Part shown: piece after piece, positions 34,789 to 43,493 of the stretch
Position numbering within the stretch: the stretch's first letter is position 1
How the letters are laid out: every line of letters starts with the position of its first letter
Assembly: GCA_937930635.1 (NCBI GenBank)
Contig: CALHCF010000001.1
Span: 1 to 55,522, forward strand
Length of the DNA stretch: 55,522 nt
From: an uncultured Rhizobiaceae group bacterium
GTDB lineage: Bacteria; Pseudomonadota; Alphaproteobacteria; Rhizobiales; Rhizobiaceae
Reading direction: 5' to 3'
Translations under genes and position numbers: made by a program
Notes under the pieces: generated by a model
The model's database searches: none
What the model saw: the letters and a program-made list of their open reading frames with translations, nothing else
What the model was told of the DNA's origin: nothing

Positions 34789-35643
34789 ATGCATGTGAAT
34801 CGCATTTTGATCGTCACCGCCCTCGTATCGTCGGCGCTGCTGGCATTTCCGGCACAGGCAAAGACGGGCTGCGCCGATACGGGCGGTGTGTGCAAAACCA
34901 CCCTTGGTGAATACGCCATCAAAATGCCCGACAAGGAAACCGCAAAGCCCATGCCTGCCCTCCTGTACTTTCATGGAGCTGGAGGATCAGGCCCCGGCGC
35001 CATGAAGAACACCGGTATGATCAACGCATTCCTCAAACGGGGATACGCCGTCATTGCTCCCAGTGGGCTGAAACGTCCCAACTCCCGCTTTGGCCCTGGA
35101 TGGTCGTTCCTGCCCTTCCGCGAAAAGCAGCGCGATGAGCTGGCCTTTGCCAGAGAAATCATCAGCGACGCGGCCAAAAATCACAATATTGATGCCAGCC
35201 GGATTTTAATGAGCGGCTTCTCAATTGGCGGGTCACTCGTCTGGTATCTTGCCTGTCAGGCCCCCGATGTCGCAAGCGCCTACGCTCCGGTAGCCGGGGC
35301 GTTTTGGCGACCGCATCCTGTCTCTGCCGACTGCAAGGGGCCTGTCAGAATGCTTCACACGCACGGCTGGCGCGATGGCACGGTACCCCTTGAAGGGCGG
35401 CCACTTGGCGGCGGACGCATCTACCAGGGTGATGTCTTCGAGGGCCTGCGCATTATGCGCGAGGTCAATGGCTGCGATCAGCTGCGCGGCGACACATTCA
35501 ACACCAAAGGCAAGTTCTGGCGGCGGCAGTGGACCAAGTGCACCAAAGGCACCGCCCTCGAATTTGCCCTCCATACCGGCGGCCACTCTGTCCCAAAAGG
35601 CTGGTCCGAAATGGCGATCAAATGGTTTGAGAATTTGAAATAG
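34789..35643 (+). CDS. Secreted alpha/beta-hydrolase esterase (PHB-depolymerase/LpqC-like)
   Basis: A 284-residue serine hydrolase with a signal peptide (RILIVTALVSSALLAFPAQA) for export to the periplasm. It has the oxyanion segment YFHGAGGSGPG, the nucleophile elbow GFSIGGSLVWYL, a likely acid residue in HGWRDGTVPLEG and the catalytic His in HTGGHSVPKGW. This order and the cysteine pattern match the polyhydroxybutyrate depolymerase/feruloyl esterase group (COG3509). The actual ester substrate is unknown. The upstream ATG at 34750 would put a polar stretch before the signal peptide, so 34789 is preferred. Confidence 0.85.
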   Translation: MHVNRILIVTALVSSALLAFPAQAKTGCADTGGVCKTTLGEYAIKMPDKETAKPMPALLYFHGAGGSGPGAMKNTGMINAFLKRGYAVIAPSGLKRPNSRFGPGWSFLPFREKQRDELAFAREIISDAAKNHNIDASRILMSGFSIGGSLVWYLACQAPDVASAYAPVAGAFWRPHPVSADCKGPVRMLHTHGWRDGTVPLEGRPLGGGRIYQGDVFEGLRIMREVNGCDQLRGDTFNTKGKFWRRQWTKCTKGTALEFALHTGGHSVPKGWSEMAIKWFENLK

Positions 35644-35649
35644 ACATTT

Positions 35650-35693
35650 CTAAAGGCTCGCGCCGCCCGTCCTAAAGGCTCGCAGCCGCCCGT
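35650..35693. repeat. 22-bp imperfect tandem duplication at the 3' end of the winged-helix gene
   Basis: CTAAAGGCTCGC-GCCGCCCGT (35650-35671) is repeated at 35672-35693 with one base inserted. The second copy carries the stop codon and last residues of the minus-strand gene; the first copy lies just beyond the stop. Confidence 0.85.
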
Positions 35694-36205
35694 GCCGCCT
35701 GATCATACTGGCCGCTAAAGGCACGAAGCAGCGCGGCGATACGGCTGACGTCCTTTTCTTCGACCCCCATTGCCTTGATGCTGGACACAAGAAGGGCTTC
35801 GCGCACTTCCTTGTAGCGCGCGGCGGCGGCGGCACCCTGTTTTGTAATGACCACCGTCTTCTCCTTGCCGCGCTTACCGCTTGTCACAAGTTTCAGCCTG
35901 ACCAGCTTCTTGATTGCATAATTGACCAGATGAGTGTCTTCGATGTTCAGCATGGTACACAGATCAGCAAGTGTCTTTTGCCGTTCCCGGTGGTTGGCGG
36001 AGTGGAGAATCTGAACATCCAGCGGCGTCAACCCGGCCAGACCAGCAGCATCCATACAGCGCACCACCCAGCGCGAAAAGGCGTTGCTGGCAATCGTCAG
36101 CGCATATTCCATCTCCGATAATGCCGGCATTCCCCCATCGGCCAGTTGAGAAGACGAAACAATGGGACCAACTGCCATTTTTTTTGCATCGAGATTACCC
36201 GCCAT
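35672..36205 (-). CDS. Winged-helix DNA-binding regulator (MarR-like)
   Basis: A 177-residue probable transcription regulator. Helices in LTPLDVQILHSANHRERQKTLADLCTMLNIEDTHLVNYAIKKLVRLKLV form a winged-helix motif, with a basic wing TSGKRGKEKTVVITKQG. The fold resembles MarR proteins. The gene is divergent from the 5-oxoprolinase gene with 95 bases between starts and a palindrome in the gap, so the oxoprolinase is a natural target; this is inference. Frame starts exist at 36223 (GTG), 36211 and 36205 (ATG). AGGAG lies 7 bases before 36205, deciding the start. Confidence 0.8.
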   Translation of the reverse strand: MAGNLDAKKMAVGPIVSSSQLADGGMPALSEMEYALTIASNAFSRWVVRCMDAAGLAGLTPLDVQILHSANHRERQKTLADLCTMLNIEDTHLVNYAIKKLVRLKLVTSGKRGKEKTVVITKQGAAAAARYKEVREALLVSSIKAMGVEEKDVSRIAALLRAFSGQYDQAARAAASL

Positions 36206-36232
36206 CAACATTCTCCTGAACACCCATCAAAA

Positions 36233-36266
36233 AACATTGACAATTTATCGACAAAACGTTGATGTT
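36233..36266. promoter_or_regulatory. Imperfect 34-bp palindrome, candidate operator
   Basis: Between the divergent regulator and 5-oxoprolinase genes, AACAT...ATGTT ends and a TCGA centre make a dyad with 12 of 17 positions matching. A TTGACA hexamer (36237-36242) lies inside it, so a bound regulator would mask that promoter element. Confidence 0.45.
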
Positions 36267-36300
36267 TGTCCAGTCAACCTATCATAGTGGATTTTGAGCA

Positions 36301-39300
36301 ATGTCAGGCAAATGGGATTTCTGGATTGATCGCGGCGGAACATTCACCGATCTCGTCGGTCGCGCGCCTGATGGGGCGCTGCACCCCTACAAGTTGCTGT
36401 CGGAAAATCCCGAAGCCTATACAGACGCAGCAATCGAAGGGATTCGCCAACTTTTGGGTCTGAAGACAGGCGATCCTATTCCCGCCGAGAAGGTGGGCGC
36501 CGTCAAGATGGGCACCACCGTTGCCACAAACGCGCTGCTTGAGCGCAAAGGCGACCCGACCGCATTGTTAATCACCCGTGGTTTCAAGGACGGTCTGCGC
36601 ATCGGCTATCAGGCACGACCCGACATTTTCGCCAAGGAAGTCATCCTGCCGGAACAGCTATACAACGAGGTTCACGAGGTTGACGAACGCGTTCTCGCAG
36701 ACGGAACCGTGGAAGCGACACCCGATATAGAAACCATCCGCACGGTGCTGGAAGGTGTGCAGGCAAACGGCATCAACGCCATTGCCATCGCTTTCATGCA
36801 TTCATGGAAATATCCCGATCACGAGAAACAGGTTGCGGCCCTCGCCCGCGACATGGGCTTTGATCAGGTTTCCGTCAGCCATGAAGTCTCGGCGCTCGCC
36901 AAGCTTATTGGACGCGGGGATACGACTGTGGTGGATGCCTATCTCTCGCCAATTCTGAGCCGCTACGTCCAACAGGTAAGTTCGCAGCTCGGCGGTGATA
37001 CCGACGGCAACACGCCGCAACTCATGTTCATGCAATCTTCGGGGGGCCTGACGGCGGCAAATCTGTTTCAGGGCAAGGACGCAATCCTTTCCGGTCCCGC
37101 AGGCGGTGTGGTCGGTGCGGTGGAAACATCCGCACTTGCCGGATTCGACAAGGTCATCGGTTTCGATATGGGCGGAACATCAACCGACGTGTCCCATTTT
37201 GATGGCGAGTACGAGCGCGCCTTTGAAACAGAAGTCGCCGGGGTGCGGATGCGCGCGCCGATGATGCGTATCCACACCGTCGCTGCAGGTGGCGGCTCGA
37301 TCCTGTTCTACGAATCCGGTCGTTTTCGCGTTGGTCCGGAATCGGCAGGGGCGAACCCCGGCCCGGCAAGCTACCGACGCGGTGGCCCTCTCGCCGTTAC
37401 CGATGCCAATGTGATGGTGGGCAAACTGAAGGCTGAAAACTTTCCGGCAATCTTCGGTCCAAACCAGAACGAATCGCTTGATGTCGATGTTGTACGGGAA
37501 AAATTCTCGTCCCTTGCTGAAGAGATAGGACAAGGCCAGACCCCCGAAGAAGTGGCAGACGGTTTCCTGCGTATCGCAGTCGAGAACATGGCCAATGCAA
37601 TCAAAAAGATTTCTGTTCAGCGCGGCTATGATGTTACCGAATATGCCCTCACCTGTTTTGGTGGAGCAGGCGGGCAACATGCCTGTGCGGTGGCTGACAA
37701 TCTGGGCATGGAAACCGTGATTATCCATCCGTTTTCGGGCATCCTTTCCGCCTATGGCATGGGGCTTGCCGATATTCGCGCTAGCCGGTCGCAGGCCATC
37801 ATCAGACCGCTCGGCGCTGATACGTTGGGTGAACTCATTAAACTTGAATCAGAACTTGAAGAAGCTGTCCGCAACGAGGTTAAAGGACAGGGTGTAAGTG
37901 ATTCAGATATCTCGACATTTGCTCGTCTGCATTTGCGCTACGATGGGACAGACACAGCCATCGCGGTCGCCAGAGACAATGAAGAGGCCATGCGGGCCGC
38001 TTTTGCCGATGCGCACAAAAAGCAGTTCGGTTTTGTTTTCGAAAAACCCCTCATCATCGAAGCGTTAGAGCTTGAGGCCGTTGGTGGTGGCGCAAAGGTT
38101 GAAGAACAAACGGCTGATCTTGATGAGATTGAGCGGGCAGCAAAATCACAGACTTCGGTCTTTACCAATGGCGTGCGCGTCGATGCCGGTGTGTTTGTCC
38201 GTGCTGATCTGGTACCCGGCAACCGCATCCTGGGGCCGGCCCTGATTATCGAGGACCACCAAACCATCGTGGTCGAACCCGGCTGGGAGGCGGCGATAAA
38301 CGCGCTTGACCACATTATCCTGACCCGCATCACTCCCCTGCCCCGGCAGGTTGCCATCGGCACGGGGAAGGATGGCGTGGGCGCAGACCCGGTTATGCTG
38401 GAAGTCTTCAACAATCTGTTTATGTCGATTGCCGAACAGATGGGCGTCACGCTGCAAAACACAGCCTATTCGGTCAACATCAAGGAACGGCTGGACTTCT
38501 CCTGCGCGGTCTTCAATGCGCAAGGCCAGCTTGTCGCCAACGCCCCCCATATGCCCGTCCACCTGGGTTCGATGGACCGCTCCGTTGAAACCATCATCGA
38601 ACTGAATCAGGGAACGATGAAGCCCGGCGACGTCTATGTGCTGAACGCCCCTTACAATGGCGGCACCCATCTGCCCGATATCACGGTCGTAACGCCTGTC
38701 TTTAGCAACGGGGAAGATGAGATCCTCTTTTACGTCGCTTCCCGTGGTCACCATGCCGATGTTGGCGGTATGGCACCGGGTTCTGCAACACCACTTGCCA
38801 CACATGTTGAGCAGGAAGGTGTGTTGATCGATAATTTCAAACTCGTCGATCAGGGAAATCTGCGCGAAGAGGAAATGCTTCAGGTTCTGTCGAGCGGCAA
38901 ATATCCCTGCCGCAATCCGGCGCAAAACATGGCTGATTTGCGTGCCCAGGTCGCCGCAAATGAAAAAGGCGTGGCCGAATTGCGCAAAATGGTCGCCCAT
39001 TTCAGTCAGGATGTGGTGGATGCCTATATGATCCATGTCCAGGACAACGCCGAGGAAAGCGTGCGCCGTGTGATCGACCGTCTTTCGGATTGCGAGGCAA
39101 CTTACCCAACCGACACAGGACAGGAGATCAAGGTCAGGATCACGGTGGACCGGGAGAAACGCCAGGCAACCGTCGACTTTACCGGCACGTCGGAAGTTCG
39201 CGAAAACAACTTTAACACTCCCCAGCCCGTCACCCGTGCCGCAGTGCTCTATGTTTTCCGCATCATGGTGGAGGCCAATATCCCCATGAATGCCGGGTGC

Positions 39301-39927
39301 CTCAAACCGATCAACATCGTCGTTCCGGAAGGCTGCATGTTGAAGCCCAACTACCCTGCCGCAGTCATCGCCGGCAATACAGAAACCAGTCAGATGGTCA
39401 CCAACTGCCTGCTCATGGCGCTTGGAGCCTTTGCCAATGCCCCCGGCACAATGAACAATCTGACCTATGGCAATGACCGTTACCAGAACTACGAAACCAT
39501 CTGCGGCGGTTCACCTGCCGGTATCGATAATCAGGGACGCCCTTTTGCGGGAACCAGCGGTGTGCATGTTCATATGACCAACACACGCATGACCGACCCT
39601 GAAATTCTGGAAATGCGGTACCCGGTGGTGCTTGAGGAATTCTCGATTCGTCGCGGCTCCGGTGGCAAGGGCGCCTATCCAGGCGGTGATGGCACAACAC
39701 GGCGCATGCGGTTTCTGGAAGATATGACCTGCGCCATTATCGGCTCCAGCCGCTACAACCCGCCGCGCGGCATCGAAGGCGGTGGCGATGGTGAATGCGG
39801 CAAGACCGAGATTCGCCGCAAGGATGGTTCAATCGAACTTCTCAAACACGCCGATCAGACTGAAGTTGTGGCAGGTGAAGCGGTGATCGTCTCCACTCCG
39901 GCAGCCGGTGGCTATGGCGCGCCCTAG
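36301..39927 (+). CDS. 5-oxoprolinase / hydantoinase HyuA-HyuB fusion
   Basis: A 1208-residue protein joining the two subunits of the hydantoinase/oxoprolinase family. The N-terminal HyuA-like half (to about 690) opens with [15 protein letters not shown], then has [14 protein letters not shown] (71-84) and [18 protein letters not shown] near 289, the ATP-binding sugar-kinase-like motifs. The HyuB-like half (about 696-1208) begins [19 protein letters not shown] and has [26 protein letters not shown] and [16 protein letters not shown]. This matches ATP-dependent 5-oxoprolinase, which opens 5-oxoproline to glutamate, although related fusions act on hydantoins. No partner genes lie beside it apart from the divergent regulator. 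Confidence 0.85.
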   Translation: MSGKWDFWIDRGGTFTDLVGRAPDGALHPYKLLSENPEAYTDAAIEGIRQLLGLKTGDPIPAEKVGAVKMGTTVATNALLERKGDPTALLITRGFKDGLRIGYQARPDIFAKEVILPEQLYNEVHEVDERVLADGTVEATPDIETIRTVLEGVQANGINAIAIAFMHSWKYPDHEKQVAALARDMGFDQVSVSHEVSALAKLIGRGDTTVVDAYLSPILSRYVQQVSSQLGGDTDGNTPQLMFMQSSGGLTAANLFQGKDAILSGPAGGVVGAVETSALAGFDKVIGFDMGGTSTDVSHFDGEYERAFETEVAGVRMRAPMMRIHTVAAGGGSILFYESGRFRVGPESAGANPGPASYRRGGPLAVTDANVMVGKLKAENFPAIFGPNQNESLDVDVVREKFSSLAEEIGQGQTPEEVADGFLRIAVENMANAIKKISVQRGYDVTEYALTCFGGAGGQHACAVADNLGMETVIIHPFSGILSAYGMGLADIRASRSQAIIRPLGADTLGELIKLESELEEAVRNEVKGQGVSDSDISTFARLHLRYDGTDTAIAVARDNEEAMRAAFADAHKKQFGFVFEKPLIIEALELEAVGGGAKVEEQTADLDEIERAAKSQTSVFTNGVRVDAGVFVRADLVPGNRILGPALIIEDHQTIVVEPGWEAAINALDHIILTRITPLPRQVAIGTGKDGVGADPVMLEVFNNLFMSIAEQMGVTLQNTAYSVNIKERLDFSCAVFNAQGQLVANAPHMPVHLGSMDRSVETIIELNQGTMKPGDVYVLNAPYNGGTHLPDITVVTPVFSNGEDEILFYVASRGHHADVGGMAPGSATPLATHVEQEGVLIDNFKLVDQGNLREEEMLQVLSSGKYPCRNPAQNMADLRAQVAANEKGVAELRKMVAHFSQDVVDAYMIHVQDNAEESVRRVIDRLSDCEATYPTDTGQEIKVRITVDREKRQATVDFTGTSEVRENNFNTPQPVTRAAVLYVFRIMVEANIPMNAGCLKPINIVVPEGCMLKPNYPAAVIAGNTETSQMVTNCLLMALGAFANAPGTMNNLTYGNDRYQNYETICGGSPAGIDNQGRPFAGTSGVHVHMTNTRMTDPEILEMRYPVVLEEFSIRRGSGGKGAYPGGDGTTRRMRFLEDMTCAIIGSSRYNPPRGIEGGGDGECGKTEIRRKDGSIELLKHADQTEVVAGEAVIVSTPAAGGYGAP

Positions 39928-39931
39928 CGGC

Positions 39932-39956
39932 TTTACACAACTTTACAATCGCTACA
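39932..39956. promoter_or_regulatory. CpxR-type box TTTAC-N5-TTTAC with a third half-site
   Basis: TTTACACAACTTTAC (39932-39946) is the exact reverse complement of the E. coli CpxR consensus GTAAA-N5-GTAAA. A weaker third copy CTACA follows at 39952-39956, again at a 10-base period. It lies 117-141 bases upstream of the Spy/CpxP-like gene that starts the two-component operon, which suggests autoregulation. Confidence 0.6.
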
Positions 39957-39992
39957 AACGCTCGAAACAGGACGCTCCTAGATTGCAATCAT

Positions 39993-40014
39993 CGAAAGGC
40001 ACCCCCGCCTTTCG
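39993..40014 (+). terminator. Hairpin 1 ahead of the Spy-like gene
   Basis: A perfect 8-bp stem CGAAAGGC / GCCTTTCG with loop ACCCCC. It may end the oxoprolinase transcript or belong to the leader of the next operon. No T-run follows, so it is not a canonical terminator. Confidence 0.4.
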
Positions 40015-40015
40015 T

Positions 40016-40045
40016 GTTCACCGGCCACCTCCCGGGCCGGTGAAC
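40016..40045 (+). other. Hairpin 2 in the leader of the Spy-like gene
   Basis: A perfect 11-bp stem GTTCACCGGCC / GGCCGGTGAAC with an 8-base loop, one base after hairpin 1 and 27 bases before the ATG at 40073. It lacks a T-run, so an mRNA-leader or stabilising role is as likely as termination. Confidence 0.5.
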
Positions 40046-40072
40046 AAGCCTCGCAAATCAAGGAGTTTCCTC

Positions 40073-40693
40073 ATGTCCGGTTCCGATAAAAACAAACCTG
40101 GTATTCTTGGCACAGATCGCCGCAAGGTCATTGCTGTCATCGCTGGTACGTCCGCCCTCATTGCAGCATCGTTCGGCGTTCAAGCCGTTGCCGACAGCAA
40201 GCCCTATCAGCATCTCAAACTCGTGGTCACGGAAGGCGACGTAAGCAACCCTTTCATGCACAAGGCCGGCTGGCGTCGCGGTGGCCATCATGGTGACTGG
40301 GCCAAGTTGAGCGATGAGCAAATCGAAAAGAAAGTCAGTCGCGTTGTCCGTCATGCCGCCATCGAAATTGATGCCAATGACGAACAGACCAGAAAGATCA
40401 CAGCGCTGTTGACTGCTGTTGCAAAAGACATGCGCCCCTTGCGTGATGAGTTTCGCTCTGCCGGCATGGCAATGAAAGATCTTCTGCTTGCCGATAAGGT
40501 GGACCGCGAGGCGCTGGAAAAACTGCGTGCAGAACGTATCGCCAAGGCCGACGAGGTAAGCCGCGAACTGCTCAACGCCGCCGCCGATGTGGCTGACGTA
40601 CTCACTCCCGAGCAACGCAAGGCCGTTGAAAAACGCGTTGAGGAGTTCCGCTCCTGGCGTGGACATAAGCGGGGCCGCTGGCATCGCGGGTAG
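40073..40693 (+). CDS. Spy/CpxP-family periplasmic stress protein
   Basis: A 206-residue exported protein. An N-terminal hydrophobic stretch (VIAVIAGTSALIAASFGVQA) after a polar tail acts as signal or anchor. The mature part is helical and charged, with GHHGDWAKLSDEQIEKKVSRVV and the LTxxQ signature LTPEQRKAVEKRVEEF. This is the fold of CpxP and Spy, ATP-independent periplasmic chaperones; CpxP also damps the CpxA sensor. The His/Arg-rich segments (WRRGGHHGDW and HKRGRWHRG) could bind metal. AAGGAG 8 bases upstream fixes the ATG at 40073. It heads an operon with a response regulator (42-base gap) and a kinase. Confidence 0.85.
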   Translation: MSGSDKNKPGILGTDRRKVIAVIAGTSALIAASFGVQAVADSKPYQHLKLVVTEGDVSNPFMHKAGWRRGGHHGDWAKLSDEQIEKKVSRVVRHAAIEIDANDEQTRKITALLTAVAKDMRPLRDEFRSAGMAMKDLLLADKVDREALEKLRAERIAKADEVSRELLNAAADVADVLTPEQRKAVEKRVEEFRSWRGHKRGRWHRG

Positions 40694-40735
40694 TTCCCGC
40701 CTAGACTGGTCGCAAGACAGGTAAAGAACCACACA

Positions 40736-41422
40736 ATGAACGATAGCATTCTGCTCATTGAAGACGACAACCGCCTCGCCGGGATGGTCCGCGACTATCT
40801 TGGCGAGAACGGTTTTGATGTCACCATCGCCGACACCGGCCTGGATGGCATCGACAAGCAATGCACAATTGGCTTCAACGCCATTGTTCTGGACCTCATG
40901 CTCCCGGACATCGATGGTCTTGAAGTCTGCCGCACCATACGAGCTCACGAAAATGTGCCAATCCTGATGCTCACAGCAAAGGGCGATCCGATGGACAGGG
41001 TTGTCGGCCTTGAGATTGGAGCGGACGACTATCTTCCCAAACCGTTTGAACCGCGAGAGCTTCTTGCCCGGCTGCGGGCGATCCTACGGCGCGGCCAGCC
41101 CGTTGCAGAAAAGAAACTGCAACAATTCGGCAGGCTTGAAATCGACAGCGACGCAATGGAAGCCCGGTTGGATGGCACCCGTTGCAATCTCACCACCCAC
41201 CAGTTCGGGCTGCTGGAGATCATGGCCAATGCCGCTGGCCGGGTTCTTACGCGTGACTTTCTCATGGATCAGTTGAAAGGTGAAAATCTTGAAGCCTTTG
41301 ACCGCTCAATCGATGTCCATATCTCTCGTATCCGCTCAGAAATAGAAGACGACCCCAAACAGCCCAGGCGCGTGATCACCGTGCGGGGCGCTGGTTATGT
41401 CTTCGCCAGAGTTCAGGACTAA
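40736..41422 (+). CDS. OmpR-family response regulator (CpxR-like)
   Basis: A 228-residue regulator with a receiver domain (acidic pair ED at 9-10, phospho-Asp53 in VLDLMLPDIDG, Lys in DYLPKPFEPREL) and a C-terminal winged-helix DNA-binding domain (CNLTTHQFGLLEIMANAAGR to VITVRGAGYVFA). It should be phosphorylated by the adjacent kinase. Its best-supported target is its own operon, through the TTTAC repeats upstream of the Spy-like gene. The name CpxR is by analogy of context; other OmpR-type regulators look similar. Confidence 0.9.
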   Translation: MNDSILLIEDDNRLAGMVRDYLGENGFDVTIADTGLDGIDKQCTIGFNAIVLDLMLPDIDGLEVCRTIRAHENVPILMLTAKGDPMDRVVGLEIGADDYLPKPFEPRELLARLRAILRRGQPVAEKKLQQFGRLEIDSDAMEARLDGTRCNLTTHQFGLLEIMANAAGRVLTRDFLMDQLKGENLEAFDRSIDVHISRIRSEIEDDPKQPRRVITVRGAGYVFARVQD

Positions 41423-41426
41423 GACC

Positions 41427-42695
41427 ATGTTCAAGCGCCTGTATCTGCAAATCTACTTCACGATCATCACGACCCTGGTGCTGGTGGTCGTTGCCACGGC
41501 AACCCTCTTTGCACTCTTTGGCCCCACGGATTTTGACGAGCGCATTTTTGACATCACGACCAAGCTCACCATCAGAGCCCTGCCGTCAGCAAATGCGTCC
41601 AATGAACAACAGGCACAGGCAGTCAGGCAACTCGGCTCGGATCTGGGCATCCGTATCAGCCTGTTTGACAGCAACAGAAATATGATCTCAGCCCACGGTC
41701 GACCAAGCCCACCGCCACCGCAGCGCATGCGCAGAAACGGATGGCAACGTCATGGTCGGGGGCCAGGGTGGATCATCAAGCTACCCGATCAGCGTTGGCT
41801 TGCGGTCAATCTGGGCGGCCATTCAAAGCGACGCCCCTTCATCGGCCTTCTTATCCTTTTCGCCACGATTGCAGCCGTCGTTGGTCTGGCATCCTATCCC
41901 TTCGTACGCCGATTGACCGGCCGCATTGAACGACTTCAACAAGGCGTTCAACGTATCGGCGATGGCGATTTGTCAACGCGTGTGGAAGTCGAGGGCAAGG
42001 ATGAAGTTGCAGGACTTGCCAACAGTTTCAACGAAACCGCAGAGAAGGTTGAAAACCTTGTCGATGCGCACAAGACCCTGCTTGCCAACGCCTCACATGA
42101 ACTGCGCACCCCCCTGTCGCGTATTCGCCTAGGCATCGAAATGCTCAAGAAAACCGCTGACAAGAAACGCCACGAAGCCCTGCAACGCGATATTGCCGAG
42201 CTGGACACGCTGATTGATGAAATCCTGCTGATGAGCCGCCTCGATTCCGGTTCACTCACCCACAACAACGAAACGGTCGATATGTTGGCGCTCGTGGCCG
42301 AAGAATGCGCCCAGTATTCCGATTGCACGCTCGAAGGCTCTGCTCCTGAAATCATTGGTAATCCGCGCCTGCTGCGACGCGTGATCAGGAACCTGCTGGA
42401 AAATGCAAGCAAACACGGGAAACCGCCGGTCAGCGTCCACCTGTCGCGGGAAATGAACGAACTGGTGTTGCGCGTCACCGATTGCGGCCCGGGCATTGCG
42501 CCCCATGAACGGGAAAATGTCTTCCAGCGCTTCTATCGCGGTGCCGGACGGCAAAACGTTGAAGGGTATGGGCTGGGCTTGCCGCTGGTGCGCCAGATTG
42601 CGCAAGCCCATGGTGGAAGCGTGGTCATTGAAGATGAGCCGGAATTTACAATCTGCGTCAGACTGCCATTGCCGCAAGCCAAAGCTGATCAATAG
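41427..42695 (+). CDS. Sensor histidine kinase (CpxA-like)
   Basis: A 422-residue inner-membrane kinase: membrane helix 1 at about 9-31, a periplasmic sensor segment of about 105 residues (with a Pro run and MRRNGWQRHGRGPGW), membrane helix 2 near 138-160, HAMP, then HisKA with His224 in ANASHELRTPLSR and an ATPase domain with NLLENASKHGKPP, DCGPGIAPHERENVFQRFYR and GYGLGLPLVRQIAQAHGG. The ATG at 41427 is 4 bases after the regulator stop; one at 41397 overlaps that gene and would add ten polar residues. The Spy-like partner suggests it senses envelope protein stress or metals. Confidence 0.9.
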   Translation: MFKRLYLQIYFTIITTLVLVVVATATLFALFGPTDFDERIFDITTKLTIRALPSANASNEQQAQAVRQLGSDLGIRISLFDSNRNMISAHGRPSPPPPQRMRRNGWQRHGRGPGWIIKLPDQRWLAVNLGGHSKRRPFIGLLILFATIAAVVGLASYPFVRRLTGRIERLQQGVQRIGDGDLSTRVEVEGKDEVAGLANSFNETAEKVENLVDAHKTLLANASHELRTPLSRIRLGIEMLKKTADKKRHEALQRDIAELDTLIDEILLMSRLDSGSLTHNNETVDMLALVAEECAQYSDCTLEGSAPEIIGNPRLLRRVIRNLLENASKHGKPPVSVHLSREMNELVLRVTDCGPGIAPHERENVFQRFYRGAGRQNVEGYGLGLPLVRQIAQAHGGSVVIEDEPEFTICVRLPLPQAKADQ

Positions 42696-43476
42696 CTGCA
42701 AGGCGCTGTCCGTCGACCTTCTCCGGGTGTTCCCAATAGTCGCCGGTTTCAACAAAAATCCCCGCATCGGCTTCGGCTTTCTGCGCCAAGGCTACGGCAT
42801 GCGGATCAGCGGCATCGCGAACGGCCACCAAAGCCGTGATACGCTGTTCCCAAAGACCTGACGTAAGCGCCTGTGCATCAAGACGCGGAAACGTAAGGCG
42901 GCTTTGCTGCTTGGTGGAAAGGTTCATGCACAGGCATCCCTGCTCCAGCCCGGTGAGCAGCAGCCGGTTTGCCTTCGCCTCAAGGCTTTGCAATGACGGG
43001 TCATCACGCAGCGGGTCTGGTTCTCCTTTGCCGTAAAAATGTGTCTTTTCAGAACTTTGATCATAAATCATGTCGCAACCGACAAAGGCCAGTATGTCGG
43101 GCCTGAGGCTATGAAGCGCCCAGTATCCGGCGGTGAAAGCCATCGACCCCCCGGCATACACAATCCCGCCATACGCGTTATTGGCAAGGACATAATCTTC
43201 GAAGGTAACCACCTCGCGCCCGTCCCCATTGGTGGGCAAACGGTTGGGATCAAAATCACCGGGGTAGATCAAATGGGTCCAGTCCTTGCGGATCTGCCAT
43301 GCATTATTCACAGCCACGATTGAGGAAACGTCGGACAGATCAAACTCTTTTGCACGGGTCGCATCCGGCGCGCTCCCGATAATGATCACAGTTTTCAAGT
43401 CGGCCAAAATCGTTCCTGCATAATCAAGTTTCGGGTGGCGCCGCATCTGTCGCGGGTGCATAAGCGAGTTTGTCAT
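42658..43476 (-). CDS. Unknown protein, possible MptE/DUF115-type or glycosyltransferase-like
   Basis: A protein of about 272 residues that I do not recognise with certainty. It has a Rossmann-like opening LKTVIIIGSAPDATRAKEF, then SIVAVNNAWQIRKDWTHLIYPGDFDP, GGSMAFTAGYWALHSLRP and AFVGCDMIYDQSSEKTHFYG. The pattern 'IIIGSGPS ... IAVN ... VGCD' resembles DUF115/MptE-like and some sialyltransferase-like proteins. No signal peptide or membrane helix is seen. Its last 38 bases overlap the kinase 3' end on the opposite strand, and its start is 17 bases from the divergent EamA gene. Starts at 43512, 43476 and 43458 are possible; none has a strong ribosome site. Confidence 0.6.
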   Translation of the reverse strand: MTNSLMHPRQMRRHPKLDYAGTILADLKTVIIIGSAPDATRAKEFDLSDVSSIVAVNNAWQIRKDWTHLIYPGDFDPNRLPTNGDGREVVTFEDYVLANNAYGGIVYAGGSMAFTAGYWALHSLRPDILAFVGCDMIYDQSSEKTHFYGKGEPDPLRDDPSLQSLEAKANRLLLTGLEQGCLCMNLSTKQQSRLTFPRLDAQALTSGLWEQRITALVAVRDAADPHAVALAQKAEADAGIFVETGDYWEHPEKVDGQRLAAIDQLWLAAMAV

Positions 43477-43493
43477 AATTTGGTATCGCCTCA

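Noticed and set aside
38146..39036. 296-residue minus-strand frame opposite the HyuB half of the 5-oxoprolinase
   Set aside because: Fully antisense to conserved family motifs and with His/Gln-rich composition typical of reverse-strand artefacts.
40058..40948. 296-residue minus-strand frame across the Spy-like gene and regulator
   Set aside because: Antisense to two genes with clear motifs; composition and lack of a domain argue against it.
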